Of a stretch of 27,139 bases of DNA, positions 17,538 through 24,542 are shown piece after piece (the stretch's first letter is position 1; every line of letters starts with the position of its first letter). The notes below the pieces were generated by a model. The model made no database searches. It saw only the letters and a program-made list of their open reading frames with translations, and was not told where the DNA came from. Made by a program: the position numbers and the translations under genes. This stretch comes from a virus. The stretch is taken from the IMG/VR virus record IMGVR_UViG_3300044620_001313, positions 1 to 27,139 of that record; one strand, written 5' to 3'.

Positions 17538-18146
17538 TTACTTTGTTTTAGTGTTATTGTACAAAGGATAATGAGGGTATTTAAACTTTAGAGAAGGATT
17601 CTTTTTTAAAGCTTCTGCAAACATTTGTTTAAATCCTTTCTTGCCTTTACTATCCCCGGTGGTAGGATCAAATTCGTAAACTCCTAAATTTCTTAAAGCT
17701 TTGTTTAGTTTTCTCCATCCTATTCTACACCAATCATCATTTGTAAAATAAACAATTTTGCTTCTAACCATTCGCTGTTTTTCTTCACTCCAAACTTTTG
17801 GATATAATTTAGTTTTGGCATAGTTGATTACTTTTTTAGAATGATCTCTGTCTACTCTTTTTGCAAAAATAACTCCTAAAGAGTTTGAAAGTTGTAAAGC
17901 TTCTCCTTGAATAATACGATCTTTAGCCATTTCAAACATAGAAGTTACAATCAACTTAAACTTTTTGTAAGACATAACTTCCTCCACTCTTTTCTTATTG
18001 TCAGAATTTACAAACTTTGCATATATGTAATAGTTTTGAATTTTATCCTTATACACACCACACCAGGTTGGGTTTGCTGCCAACATTTTTAAAGCATACC
18101 ATTCCCAGATATCTTTTAAATAGTGTGTTTTTGGTTTTTGTCTCAT
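17538..18146 (-). CDS. Conserved basic protein of the crassvirus neck region
   Basis: A 202-residue, strongly basic protein with many Lys, Tyr and Trp residues. A helical segment YKKFKLIVTSMFEMAKDRII (about 60-79) leads to QGEALQLSNSLGVIFAKRV, then DHSKKVINYAKTKLYP, KIVYFTNDDWCRIGW and the basic KGKKGFKQMFAEAL. I recall a family with this pattern (GE..L...LG, then a Lys-rich segment, then a YxTN box) recurring in crass-like and other Bacteroidota phages beside tail genes, without a settled function. Its charge suggests contact with DNA or with acidic virion partners. It lies between two ring-protein candidates, overlapping the upstream gene by four bases. Confidence 0.6.
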   Translation of the reverse strand: MRQKPKTHYLKDIWEWYALKMLAANPTWCGVYKDKIQNYYIYAKFVNSDNKKRVEEVMSYKKFKLIVTSMFEMAKDRIIQGEALQLSNSLGVIFAKRVDRDHSKKVINYAKTKLYPKVWSEEKQRMVRSKIVYFTNDDWCRIGWRKLNKALRNLGVYEFDPTTGDSKGKKGFKQMFAEALKKNPSLKFKYPHYPLYNNTKTK

Positions 18147-18790
18147 TGCTGATTATCATTTGCTGGATTAACTGCTACAGATAGTTCTTTTTGAAGAGGA
18201 GCTTCTCTAAAATCTATCTCTCGAATAGACTGAAGAATCAGTTGTAAGATTTCATTTGTACAAGGATACGGAGCATTCCAAAAATCACAGGTTCCAGAAT
18301 CTCCTCCACAAGTGTAAGCTTCTAACTCGGAAGGTTTATCTGGTACAAAATCAACTCTAATCATGGGCACATTTTCCAATAAGTAAAGTCTATTGTTTTG
18401 ATAGAGGTAAGGAATTACTTTAGAAGAATATTTACCTTTATTCTTGTACTGTACCATTCCAGCTTCTGTATAAGAAAAAGGATTCATTCCATTAATAGCT
18501 CCTACATAATCAAACAAAATAGAATTGGCTCTGAGTATCCCTGGGAGTTTATCTGTTCTCCAAATTTTACAGTTTACCGGTACATCACACTCTATGGTAG
18601 AACTTTCTTGTAAGGAAAGGTAGATTGTTGATTTGAAGAATTTTCTGTCTTGAGGTTGCTTCTCTAATGCATTTCTAATATGACGACTTCTCCAAATATC
18701 TACTCGTTCCATCAACATCAGTTTAAATGGAGTATCAAAGACTTTACCATAAGGAGCAGTTAATACTGTTGTAATTTCATTTGGAGTCAT
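18143..18790 (-). CDS. Ring/neck protein candidate
   Basis: A 215-residue protein from the ATG at 18790; an in-frame TTG at 18796 would add two residues but is less likely. MERVDIWRSRHIRNALEKQP near the N-terminus is a basic helix, followed by beta-rich sequence (TIECDVPVNCKIWR, VIPYLYQNNRLYLLENVPMI). A Cys-rich loop, TCGGDSGTCDFWNAPYPC, precedes the final helix NEILQLILQSIREIDFR. This layout resembles portal-vertex ring proteins of crassviruses. It is the first gene after the terminator at 18817-18842 and overlaps the 202-aa gene by four bases. Ring 2 of crAss001 is the best positional match. Confidence in a neck role is moderate. Confidence 0.55.
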   Translation of the reverse strand: MTPNEITTVLTAPYGKVFDTPFKLMLMERVDIWRSRHIRNALEKQPQDRKFFKSTIYLSLQESSTIECDVPVNCKIWRTDKLPGILRANSILFDYVGAINGMNPFSYTEAGMVQYKNKGKYSSKVIPYLYQNNRLYLLENVPMIRVDFVPDKPSELEAYTCGGDSGTCDFWNAPYPCTNEILQLILQSIREIDFREAPLQKELSVAVNPANDNQQ

Positions 18791-18809
18791 AATCAAAAAT
18801 ACAAATTTT

Positions 18810-18842
18810 AAAAATAACCCCGAAGAATAAAATCTCCGGGGT
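18810..18842 (-). terminator. Rho-independent terminator after the 325-aa ring gene
   Basis: On the minus strand a 9-bp stem with one G-U pair joins 18842-18834 to 18825-18817 (ACCCCGGAG with CTTCGGGGT) around an 8-base loop, followed by a T-rich tail (TATTTTTAAAA). It begins about 24 bases after the stop at 18866. It separates the ring genes above from the tail adaptor genes below. Confidence 0.8.
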
Positions 18843-18865
18843 AAGTAAAATTGTTAGTTTAAGCT

Positions 18866-19843
18866 TTAAGCAAAAATTGCAACAATCTTGGCTCCTTCTC
18901 CGGATGGTACAGCAATCAAAGTGGTATACTCTTGACTGTGCTGCCCTTTAGGAGTTGGACTCCACTCAGCTTTTACTCCTCGAAGAGTAACCATATCGAA
19001 CTGAGTTGTACCAATTGTATTGGCTACTGTAGCTGGCAATCCAAATTCATTTGGGTTAGCCAGAGATTCGTGAGTGTATTGTGTACCAACACCATCACGG
19101 ATTTGAGCTTGTCTCCAGATTTCCTCTACTTGAGCCAGGGTACCAATTCCCAAAGATTGAGGAGTAGTAGTAGTCATAGTATAAGTAACACCACTTTCAT
19201 CCGGATCAGCTTTAGTAGGAACAGTAGTTGCTGTTAGTTTGAAACTGCGGGTAACATCAGTAGAAGTAATTGTAATTCCAGTAGCACTGGCTACAGCGGT
19301 AAAGAATTCATCATCTTTAGCAGCATTGATTTTTGCAGCAATATTTGTCCAGGCTTGAGCTTCTCCGTAAATGAGAGGTTGCTCATAATCCCAGATAGGC
19401 AAGTTACTGTTTTGAGGAGTTAACTCGATTACTTTGAAAGACAGCATTTGTTGAGAACTGATAGTACCTAAACCGGAATTTACACATTCTGTTACTTGAG
19501 CAGTAGCAGCTGCATAAGCATTTACAGTTGCTGTAATAGTTTCTCCAATCATTGGACTTGTGTAACGCATACGATAGGTACCGTCAGCATTTTGACCTAC
19601 TACGTATCCAACATAAATAGGTTGTTTTTTAAGAGCTGCAGATAAGCCGGTATTAACTACAATTGCATAAGGTTGGACATCATTGGTATCCACTCTCCAA
19701 AGGTATAAACGACCTACAGCAGAGGAAGCTATAACTTCATTTAATTCGATATCTGTAGTACTACCAGCTACAGGTAAGTTTGAGCCAAAGGCAAAGTCTA
19801 CATCTTTTCCGATAGTAGATTTAAAGAAACGATTTTTTTGCAT
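18866..19843 (-). CDS. Ring/neck or tail structural protein candidate
   Basis: A 325-residue beta-rich protein with low charge. It begins QKNRFFKSTIGKDVDFAFGS and contains RLYLWRVDTNDVQPYAIVV, YRMRYTSPMIGETITATVN and an Ala/Thr-rich middle. The C-terminal half includes TLAQVEEIWRQAQIRDGVGT and ends in a beta-hairpin with ATLIAVPSGEGAKIV-like sequence. No enzyme motif is visible. It follows the 353-aa gene after 12 bases and ends in a strong terminator, so it is the last gene of the promoter-started block. By order it matches ring 3 of crAss001, but the sequence does not prove this; a capsid-associated or tail-tube-like protein is possible. Confidence 0.55.
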   Translation of the reverse strand: MQKNRFFKSTIGKDVDFAFGSNLPVAGSTTDIELNEVIASSAVGRLYLWRVDTNDVQPYAIVVNTGLSAALKKQPIYVGYVVGQNADGTYRMRYTSPMIGETITATVNAYAAATAQVTECVNSGLGTISSQQMLSFKVIELTPQNSNLPIWDYEQPLIYGEAQAWTNIAAKINAAKDDEFFTAVASATGITITSTDVTRSFKLTATTVPTKADPDESGVTYTMTTTTPQSLGIGTLAQVEEIWRQAQIRDGVGTQYTHESLANPNEFGLPATVANTIGTTQFDMVTLRGVKAEWSPTPKGQHSQEYTTLIAVPSGEGAKIVAIFA

Positions 19844-19855
19844 GATTTTTTGTTT

Positions 19856-20917
19856 TTAAATTATTACTCTTGTTTCTAAATCTTGTCGAATTAAGCTCTC
19901 TCCCTGGGGATTCTCTATTCTTCCTTTTATGTACTCTACTGCTAGATCACATATTGTTTGATGAAAAGAAGAACTTAACTCGCAATTAGAACCCAAAACT
20001 AAAGAGATTGGACGAGGTTTTCTAATGTAAGTTATCGTCACTGCTCTTACTGTAAAGGTTTCATCTTCATAAATATAGAGTCTTTGACCGGCTAATTCTG
20101 CTATAGGACTTTTGTAAGAAGTCTTATAAAAGGGAGTATTTAAATTGGTAAATACATCATAAGTTGACAAGAGTCTGTTATCCACGGAACTCAGCGTAGC
20201 AGTATCTCTGTCTTTTTGAACTGTGTGGGAGAATGTGGTACCATTGGTAACTACTGCTCCATCCCAACTTAAAGCGGGTACTTGAGTAGATATAATACTT
20301 TCAGGGTAGTATTTGTCTGCAAAATTCTCCCAATAAACTTTGGCCCCCAATTCCCTAAGTTTGTTTAAAATGTAATCCTTTAGAAAAGTTACATTAGCTT
20401 TTAATGGAAATCCAGTATACTGATTTTCTACCCCCAAATCTGCAGGAATATTTATTGTGTACGAACCAACTGTAATAGCTCCTGTAACATAAAAAGGTGC
20501 ACTAACTTTTGTTGTTTCAGATAACTCCAAAACTGTGTAAGTAGTACTTTCATTTTCAAAGTTTTTAGCTGCGCCACATAAAAGTTTATAGTGACTCATG
20601 TCTCCCATCAAGTACTGATAGTCTCCGGGAAGGTCTGCTACTACTCTGTTTAAAAGTTCTCCAACAACCTTGTAAGTTGTAATACGATGACCTGTTACAG
20701 TGATAGGTTTTAAAGCATCCTGTTTTAACTGATCAACTACTTGAAATCTACCTTTAGCCCCAGGAGTTTCTACAGGTCTTAAACATTGTTGAATAAACCG
20801 GTCTTGCATTTTACATAAAACCCAATCAATCTCTTCAGTTAAAAATTTTCTAGTAGTATTAGCTGCTACTTTTTGAAGAGATTGATTGACTTCTATATGC
20901 ATTTCTAAGGCAGTCAT
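19856..20917 (-). CDS. Portal-proximal ring/connector protein candidate
   Basis: A 353-residue protein. The N-terminal ~60 residues are helical (ALEMHIEVNQSLQKVAANTT) and the middle is beta-rich (VSAPFYVTGAITVGSYTI). The C-terminus ISLVLGSNCELSSSFHQTIC followed by AVEYIKGRIENP and a final acidic/basic helix resembles the C-terminal helix of head-tail connector proteins that pack around the portal. It starts 22 bases after the 148-aa gene and precedes the 325-aa gene by 12. A TATCTTTG sequence lies just upstream but lacks a -33 partner. Ring 4 of crAss001 is the positional match. Structural role is likely; ring number is inference. Confidence 0.55.
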   Translation of the reverse strand: MTALEMHIEVNQSLQKVAANTTRKFLTEEIDWVLCKMQDRFIQQCLRPVETPGAKGRFQVVDQLKQDALKPITVTGHRITTYKVVGELLNRVVADLPGDYQYLMGDMSHYKLLCGAAKNFENESTTYTVLELSETTKVSAPFYVTGAITVGSYTINIPADLGVENQYTGFPLKANVTFLKDYILNKLRELGAKVYWENFADKYYPESIISTQVPALSWDGAVVTNGTTFSHTVQKDRDTATLSSVDNRLLSTYDVFTNLNTPFYKTSYKSPIAELAGQRLYIYEDETFTVRAVTITYIRKPRPISLVLGSNCELSSSFHQTICDLAVEYIKGRIENPQGESLIRQDLETRVII

Positions 20918-20940
20918 GGTAAAGTTTTTACAAAGATAAT

Positions 20941-21387
20941 TTATTTTTCATCTCGTATCCTTCCTAATTCAAATCCTAAGTGAAATCTTGCTTCTCCTAA
21001 ATGCTGGTAAATACTTATTAAGCATGTGATTGCATCAATAGCAGAAGTACTTTCTCCTTCCGAAAGAGTATTAAAAGTACTTAATAGACTATTTAGCTCT
21101 TGTCGTAACCAATCAATTCTTTCAACTTGATTAAGGTTTGTGATATTTAAATAGGTTGCTGAAACATCCACTATAGGTTCTATATCCTCTTTGGAATGCC
21201 TGTTACCATCTTTTTTGTACGGATTTTCTTTTCCTACAATTCCAGCTAATTTTCCCATCCAAGCTCTGGCCAAACGAAGGGATTTTAAAAAGTCTGCAAC
21301 GTGGGTTGAAGAAGGTACATGATTTTCTGTGGTAGAGTTAAGTGCATGGCACTTTTGTCTCATTTCTTTTAGAACTTGTAGAACCAT
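20941..21387 (-). CDS. Small helical protein, possible Acb2/Tad1-hairpin relative
   Basis: A 148-residue, mostly helical protein. Residues 1-60 form helices rich in basic residues (LKSLRLARAWMGKLAGIVGK). After a linker, VERIDWLRQELNSLLSTFNT and AITCLISIYQHLGEARFHLG form two helices that could pair as a hairpin, ending ELGRIRDEK. The last helix loosely recalls the LTKLEEAVMWANAAIA helix of Acb2-type cyclic-nucleotide sponges, but the match is weak. It overlaps the 292-aa gene by one base (TAATG) and sits among virion genes, so a capsid or neck assembly factor is equally plausible. No catalytic residues stand out. Confidence 0.6.
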   Translation of the reverse strand: MVLQVLKEMRQKCHALNSTTENHVPSSTHVADFLKSLRLARAWMGKLAGIVGKENPYKKDGNRHSKEDIEPIVDVSATYLNITNLNQVERIDWLRQELNSLLSTFNTLSEGESTSAIDAITCLISIYQHLGEARFHLGFELGRIRDEK

Positions 21388-22265
21388 TATTTTACAGTTT
21401 TATCTTGATACCTGGCTTTTAACAATCCTATTTTTTCTGAATTGCTGGAATCATCTTTTAAGAATGTCACCATATCTTCTTTAGATTCAGCTATTTTAGT
21501 GTCATCTTCTACATCATAAAAGCGTCCACCAACTTGTTTAATTACTTGAGCATCTAAAAGAGATTGAATCCAATAGTTTGCTTCAAAATCTTTATGAAGT
21601 ACTACATCTACAAACTTCTGTGGATTGCTTTCAGCTATTTTTCGAAGTTCTGTTTCAGCGGGATCTTCTAAAGAACTTAAACTTTTACCCAACAATAAGA
21701 GAGCTTGTTGTACTTTATTAGCATCATCTTTTACTTCAAGATAAGCTTGAATAGCATCATCTTTGATAGCAGCTTGGGCTTTCTTACGTTTGTTCGTTAA
21801 AGCTTTATCTTGAATATAAAACCAAATGTTATTCTGTCCTTCGGCTTCTTCCGGGCTTTTAGATACCCTGGGATGCTTCAATGCATGTCGGTAACGAATG
21901 TAATCAATTGTTTTAATTGGAAGATTTGAAGCAGAGATAGGAGCATTGTTGTCCTCACTTAATCCTATCTCCAATGTTAATCCTGTATCAAAAGGAATTT
22001 TAGTATCCATGTTGATAAAGAAGGTTCGTACTTCTTTTTTAAATTCAATTTCTTTTGGATCAATGTAGAGAATTTCTGGAAGTAATAGTTTTTCTTCTTC
22101 TGCAGTCAATCCACTTGCAATTTTAGTTGAATTGACTGATTCGTAATAAGAACCTATGGATTGATTTCCGGCAGCAAAAAAAGGTCTTACATCCTTTCCT
22201 TGAGCTGCTGCAAGAAAAGATGTGTTTCGGTAGATAACAATTCTGTGGCTGTTGGGATGAGTCAT
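21387..22265 (-). CDS. Conserved structural protein after the capsid gene (auxiliary capsid candidate)
   Basis: A 292-residue protein. It opens with RIVIYRNTSFLAAAQGKDV followed by RPFFAAGNQSIGSYYES, a distinctive N-terminal block. A middle beta region (FFINMDTKIPFDTGLTLEIG) is followed by a Lys/Glu/Asp-rich helical half (NKRKKAQAAIKDDAIQAYLE) and a globular C-terminus ending KARYQDKTVK. It is the first gene after a good Bacteroidota promoter, with an AGGAG site 13 bases before the ATG. In crassviruses the genes just after the major capsid protein include capsid-associated proteins, and the auxiliary capsid protein is the best positional match. No enzyme motif is visible. Confidence 0.55.
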   Translation of the reverse strand: MTHPNSHRIVIYRNTSFLAAAQGKDVRPFFAAGNQSIGSYYESVNSTKIASGLTAEEEKLLLPEILYIDPKEIEFKKEVRTFFINMDTKIPFDTGLTLEIGLSEDNNAPISASNLPIKTIDYIRYRHALKHPRVSKSPEEAEGQNNIWFYIQDKALTNKRKKAQAAIKDDAIQAYLEVKDDANKVQQALLLLGKSLSSLEDPAETELRKIAESNPQKFVDVVLHKDFEANYWIQSLLDAQVIKQVGGRFYDVEDDTKIAESKEDMVTFLKDDSSNSEKIGLLKARYQDKTVK

Positions 22266-22285
22266 ATTTGTACAGTTTTCTCCTA

Positions 22286-22317
22286 CAAATGTAAATACAA
22301 ATTATTCTAAAAACAAA
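22286..22317 (-). promoter_or_regulatory. Bacteroidota-type promoter upstream of the 292-aa gene
   Basis: On the minus strand a TTTG (22317-22314) lies 20 bases before TACATTTG (22293-22286), matching the Bacteroidota consensus TTTG-N19-21-TAnnTTTG. The start codon at 22265 leaves a leader of about 15-20 bases that contains AGGAG. The -33 box overlaps the U-tract of the upstream terminator, so one block ends where the next begins. Confidence 0.6.
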
Positions 22318-22341
22318 ATCCTCCTTTTAAGGGGAGGATTT
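22310..22341 (-). terminator. Rho-independent terminator after the secreted-protein gene
   Basis: On the minus strand, AAATCCTCC (22341-22333) pairs with GGAGGATTT (22324-22316) across an 8-base loop, then TGTTTTTAG gives a U-rich tail. The stem starts about 21 bases after the stop codon at 22363. It closes the single-gene unit of the signal-peptide protein. Confidence 0.85.
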
Positions 22342-22362
22342 ATGCTTGTAAAACTTAAAAAA

Positions 22363-22956
22363 TTAATAGACTTTCCTGGTAAAAAATCGCCATCGAACAC
22401 TGCTTACTTTAGCATTTGTATTAGCAGATCCTTGGTAAGAGGTACTAAATTTATAGTAATTAAATCCAGGATTGTACAAAGTAAGGATGTACGATACAGC
22501 TGTTCCTGCAGTTAAACCACTGCCTACTGCAATTGTATCGGCTGCTGTCCAAACTGATCCTGCAGAACTATTGACTCCTAAAGCTGGCTGACTTATAACT
22601 GGATAAGTTCCGGAATAAGTGTAAGAAGGAGATTTAGATACATGCGCATAAGAAGGAGCAAATATCTTATTTAAATCTACCCTGTACCAGTTACTGTTAT
22701 CATTGGATGCCCACAGAACTAACCCTAAAGATTGAGGTGTTTCATGTTTAGTAGCGACTACTATTTGAAACTGTACAATAATATTGTTAGCTGTAGTACA
22801 TACTTTAGATTCACCAAAAGCTACACCTCCTGAAGTGGTACCGGTAAAAGATAAGGTATCCATGTTCCATTGTGACCAGGTGGATTTAGTAGCTACATTC
22901 TGTGCCATGGCAGAGCAGCCGAAAAGAATTAAAGTTAAAATTAAAAGGTTTTTCAC
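22363..22956 (-). CDS. Protein with Bacteroidota signal peptide, GTG start
   Basis: A 197-residue protein translated from GTG at 22956; no ATG lies between it and the in-frame TAA upstream. The N-terminus KNLLILTLILFGCSAMAQ is a textbook signal peptide, cut by signal peptidase I after AMA (residue 18). LFGC at 11-14 could alternatively act as a lipobox. The mature part is beta-rich, with LGLVLWASNDNSNWYRVDL and YNPGFNYYKFSTSYQGSA, resembling small beta-sandwich proteins of Bacteroidota phages. It stands alone between two terminators, right after the capsid gene. Possible roles are altering the host surface during infection (for example exclusion of other phages) or a capsid decoration that keeps an odd leader. 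Secretion is strongly suggested; function is unknown. Confidence 0.75.
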   Translation of the reverse strand: MKNLLILTLILFGCSAMAQNVATKSTWSQWNMDTLSFTGTTSGGVAFGESKVCTTANNIIVQFQIVVATKHETPQSLGLVLWASNDNSNWYRVDLNKIFAPSYAHVSKSPSYTYSGTYPVISQPALGVNSSAGSVWTAADTIAVGSGLTAGTAVSYILTLYNPGFNYYKFSTSYQGSANTNAKVSSVRWRFFTRKVY

Positions 22957-22974
22957 TTGTTTTGTATTTAAAGA

Positions 22975-23008
22975 TTAAAAATTAAGGGGAGGGTTACTCC
23001 CCTTTTAT
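22975..23008 (-). terminator. Rho-independent terminator after the major capsid gene
   Basis: On the minus strand AAGGGGAG (23004-22997) pairs with CTCCCCTT (22991-22984) around a 5-base loop, followed by AATTTTTAATC. It starts about 10 bases after the capsid stop at 23014. It would cap the portal-scaffold-capsid transcript, with read-through feeding the signal-peptide gene. Confidence 0.8.
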
Positions 23009-23013
23009 TTAGA

Positions 23014-24531
23014 TTAGAGTCCAGCTTCACATTGTAAATCAAAGCAACGGTTTGCACGTAAGATTTGAATACCGGCTGACTTCATACGAGTGTATGAACT
23101 TTCATCAACATCAGTAGCCAAAAACTTGCTTGCTTGCATTCCAGAATTACCGGCTAAGATATCCAAAGATTTAGGCATTGGAGTAAGACCAGGAATAACA
23201 CCATCAATGTAAGAACGTCCTTTTTGAGCTACGTGCATAATGTTTGGTTGTCCATCAACATCAGAATCATCCAAGAATACCATACGGTAAGATTCCAAAG
23301 GTAATCCATCAGGGTGTTTCAAACCTCCCATAGCTACTCGACCAATGTCGAAAACAGGGTTCTTTTTCACTTTGATTGTGTATCCATCAATGTGATAGAA
23401 TGTATCAAAGTAACCTCCTAAAGCCAAGTTGTAGCCTGTACCAGTTACAAATTTGGAAGCAATATCTCCGGCACCTAATGGGCCTAAGATTTGTGCACCG
23501 GCATCAACCATAGCAGCATGGAATTCCCTCATACCTCCTGTACCTGTCATCAAAGTGATAGACATGTTACCAGAATCAGATTGTCCAAACAATGCATCTC
23601 CTACTTTGTTTACCAAAGTTTTATAGGTCAACTTAGAGTAAGTGGATTTGTTACCGATTTGAGATAAAATTCCTGCTCCTAATGGAATTGTTTTTCCAGA
23701 ATACAAATCTTTCAAAGGAATAGTTCCATCAGTAAGACGGTTGTACTCGGAATACCAGTAGAAGTGTTCACAATCATTTACCCAGTTTTTCTCAAACTGC
23801 CACATGAACCAATCCATCCAAACAGAAGTTTCAACTCCTGTGTTAGGATTTTTCATAGTAATCTTCATTACCTTGTTAGCAGCATTACCAGCCCAACTCA
23901 TACCAGTCCTCATAAAGGACATTTGGTTTTTGTACAAGCCTGGCATAACCATGTTGGATTCAGTTGTACGAGATTGACTTTCAGGTACAGCAGCAAACAA
24001 CTTAGTCCAGTTAGTTTCTGTTTGAGTTTCAAGAATTGGACAGAAGTCCTGAGCATTACTTGCAGCAAGTTGTACTTTGTACCGGTAAGTGCCGTCTGGT
24101 TGTAATTCTGGAGCTTCTAATACGTAAGCTTGTGTTCCACGAGAAGATTGGATAATGTAAAACCGCTTGATCCAATTATCATAAAAGAATAAATAGAAAG
24201 GAGCATGGCCAATACCTGGTTTATCTCCTGTACCATAAATACTCTTTGCAATTGGAGAGGTTTTATCATCTCTTCCCATAACCGGGTAAGTAAACTGCAC
24301 ATCGTCAATTTCTTTTGAAGTGTTGTTTACATTGTAACCTACACCCCCAACAGTCATTCCAGAAATTGGAAAAGATCTGTTGTAGTCTCCTAAGATGTAA
24401 GTTAGTTTACTGGTTAAAACGGAAGGACCTCCTTGACGCTGGTTATAAAAGTTTTCTTCGTCTAATCGACTTTCTGTGTCGAACATTTGTTCCTGAACCT
24501 GGAACTGTAGTTTTGGATATGGATTAGTCAT
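23014..24531 (-). CDS. Major capsid protein (crassvirus type, HK97 fold)
   Basis: A 505-residue protein, the usual length for crassvirus major capsid proteins. It starts TNPYPKLQFQVQEQMFDTES, then a globular body with SFPISGMTVGGVGYNVN, WVNDCEHFYWYSEYNRLTDG and GTGGMREFHAAMVDAGAQIL. The end, VDESSYTRMKSAGIQILRAN and FDLQCEAGL, matches the conserved C-terminus I recall for this family. It would form the icosahedral shell. The gene follows the scaffold candidate by 10 bases and ends at a strong terminator. The leader is A-rich with no Shine-Dalgarno site, which suits the highly translated genes of Bacteroidota. No N-terminal scaffold region is fused, consistent with a separate scaffold gene upstream. 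Confidence 0.85.
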   Translation of the reverse strand: MTNPYPKLQFQVQEQMFDTESRLDEENFYNQRQGGPSVLTSKLTYILGDYNRSFPISGMTVGGVGYNVNNTSKEIDDVQFTYPVMGRDDKTSPIAKSIYGTGDKPGIGHAPFYLFFYDNWIKRFYIIQSSRGTQAYVLEAPELQPDGTYRYKVQLAASNAQDFCPILETQTETNWTKLFAAVPESQSRTTESNMVMPGLYKNQMSFMRTGMSWAGNAANKVMKITMKNPNTGVETSVWMDWFMWQFEKNWVNDCEHFYWYSEYNRLTDGTIPLKDLYSGKTIPLGAGILSQIGNKSTYSKLTYKTLVNKVGDALFGQSDSGNMSITLMTGTGGMREFHAAMVDAGAQILGPLGAGDIASKFVTGTGYNLALGGYFDTFYHIDGYTIKVKKNPVFDIGRVAMGGLKHPDGLPLESYRMVFLDDSDVDGQPNIMHVAQKGRSYIDGVIPGLTPMPKSLDILAGNSGMQASKFLATDVDESSYTRMKSAGIQILRANRCFDLQCEAGL

Positions 24532-24542
24532 TTCGTAAAAAA

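Noticed and set aside
18794-18801. TATTTTTG on the minus strand resembling a Bacteroidota -7 box before the 215-aa gene
   Set aside because: No TTTG lies about 20 bases upstream, where the terminator stem is instead, and the start point would fall on the start codon.
20931-20938. TATCTTTG on the minus strand just before the 353-aa gene
   Set aside because: The -7 match alone is expected by chance in AT-rich DNA; the nearest TTTG is 31 bases upstream, too far.
24117-24308. Minus-strand 63-codon frame inside the capsid gene
   Set aside because: It is out of frame within the capsid coding sequence and shows no independent start signals.
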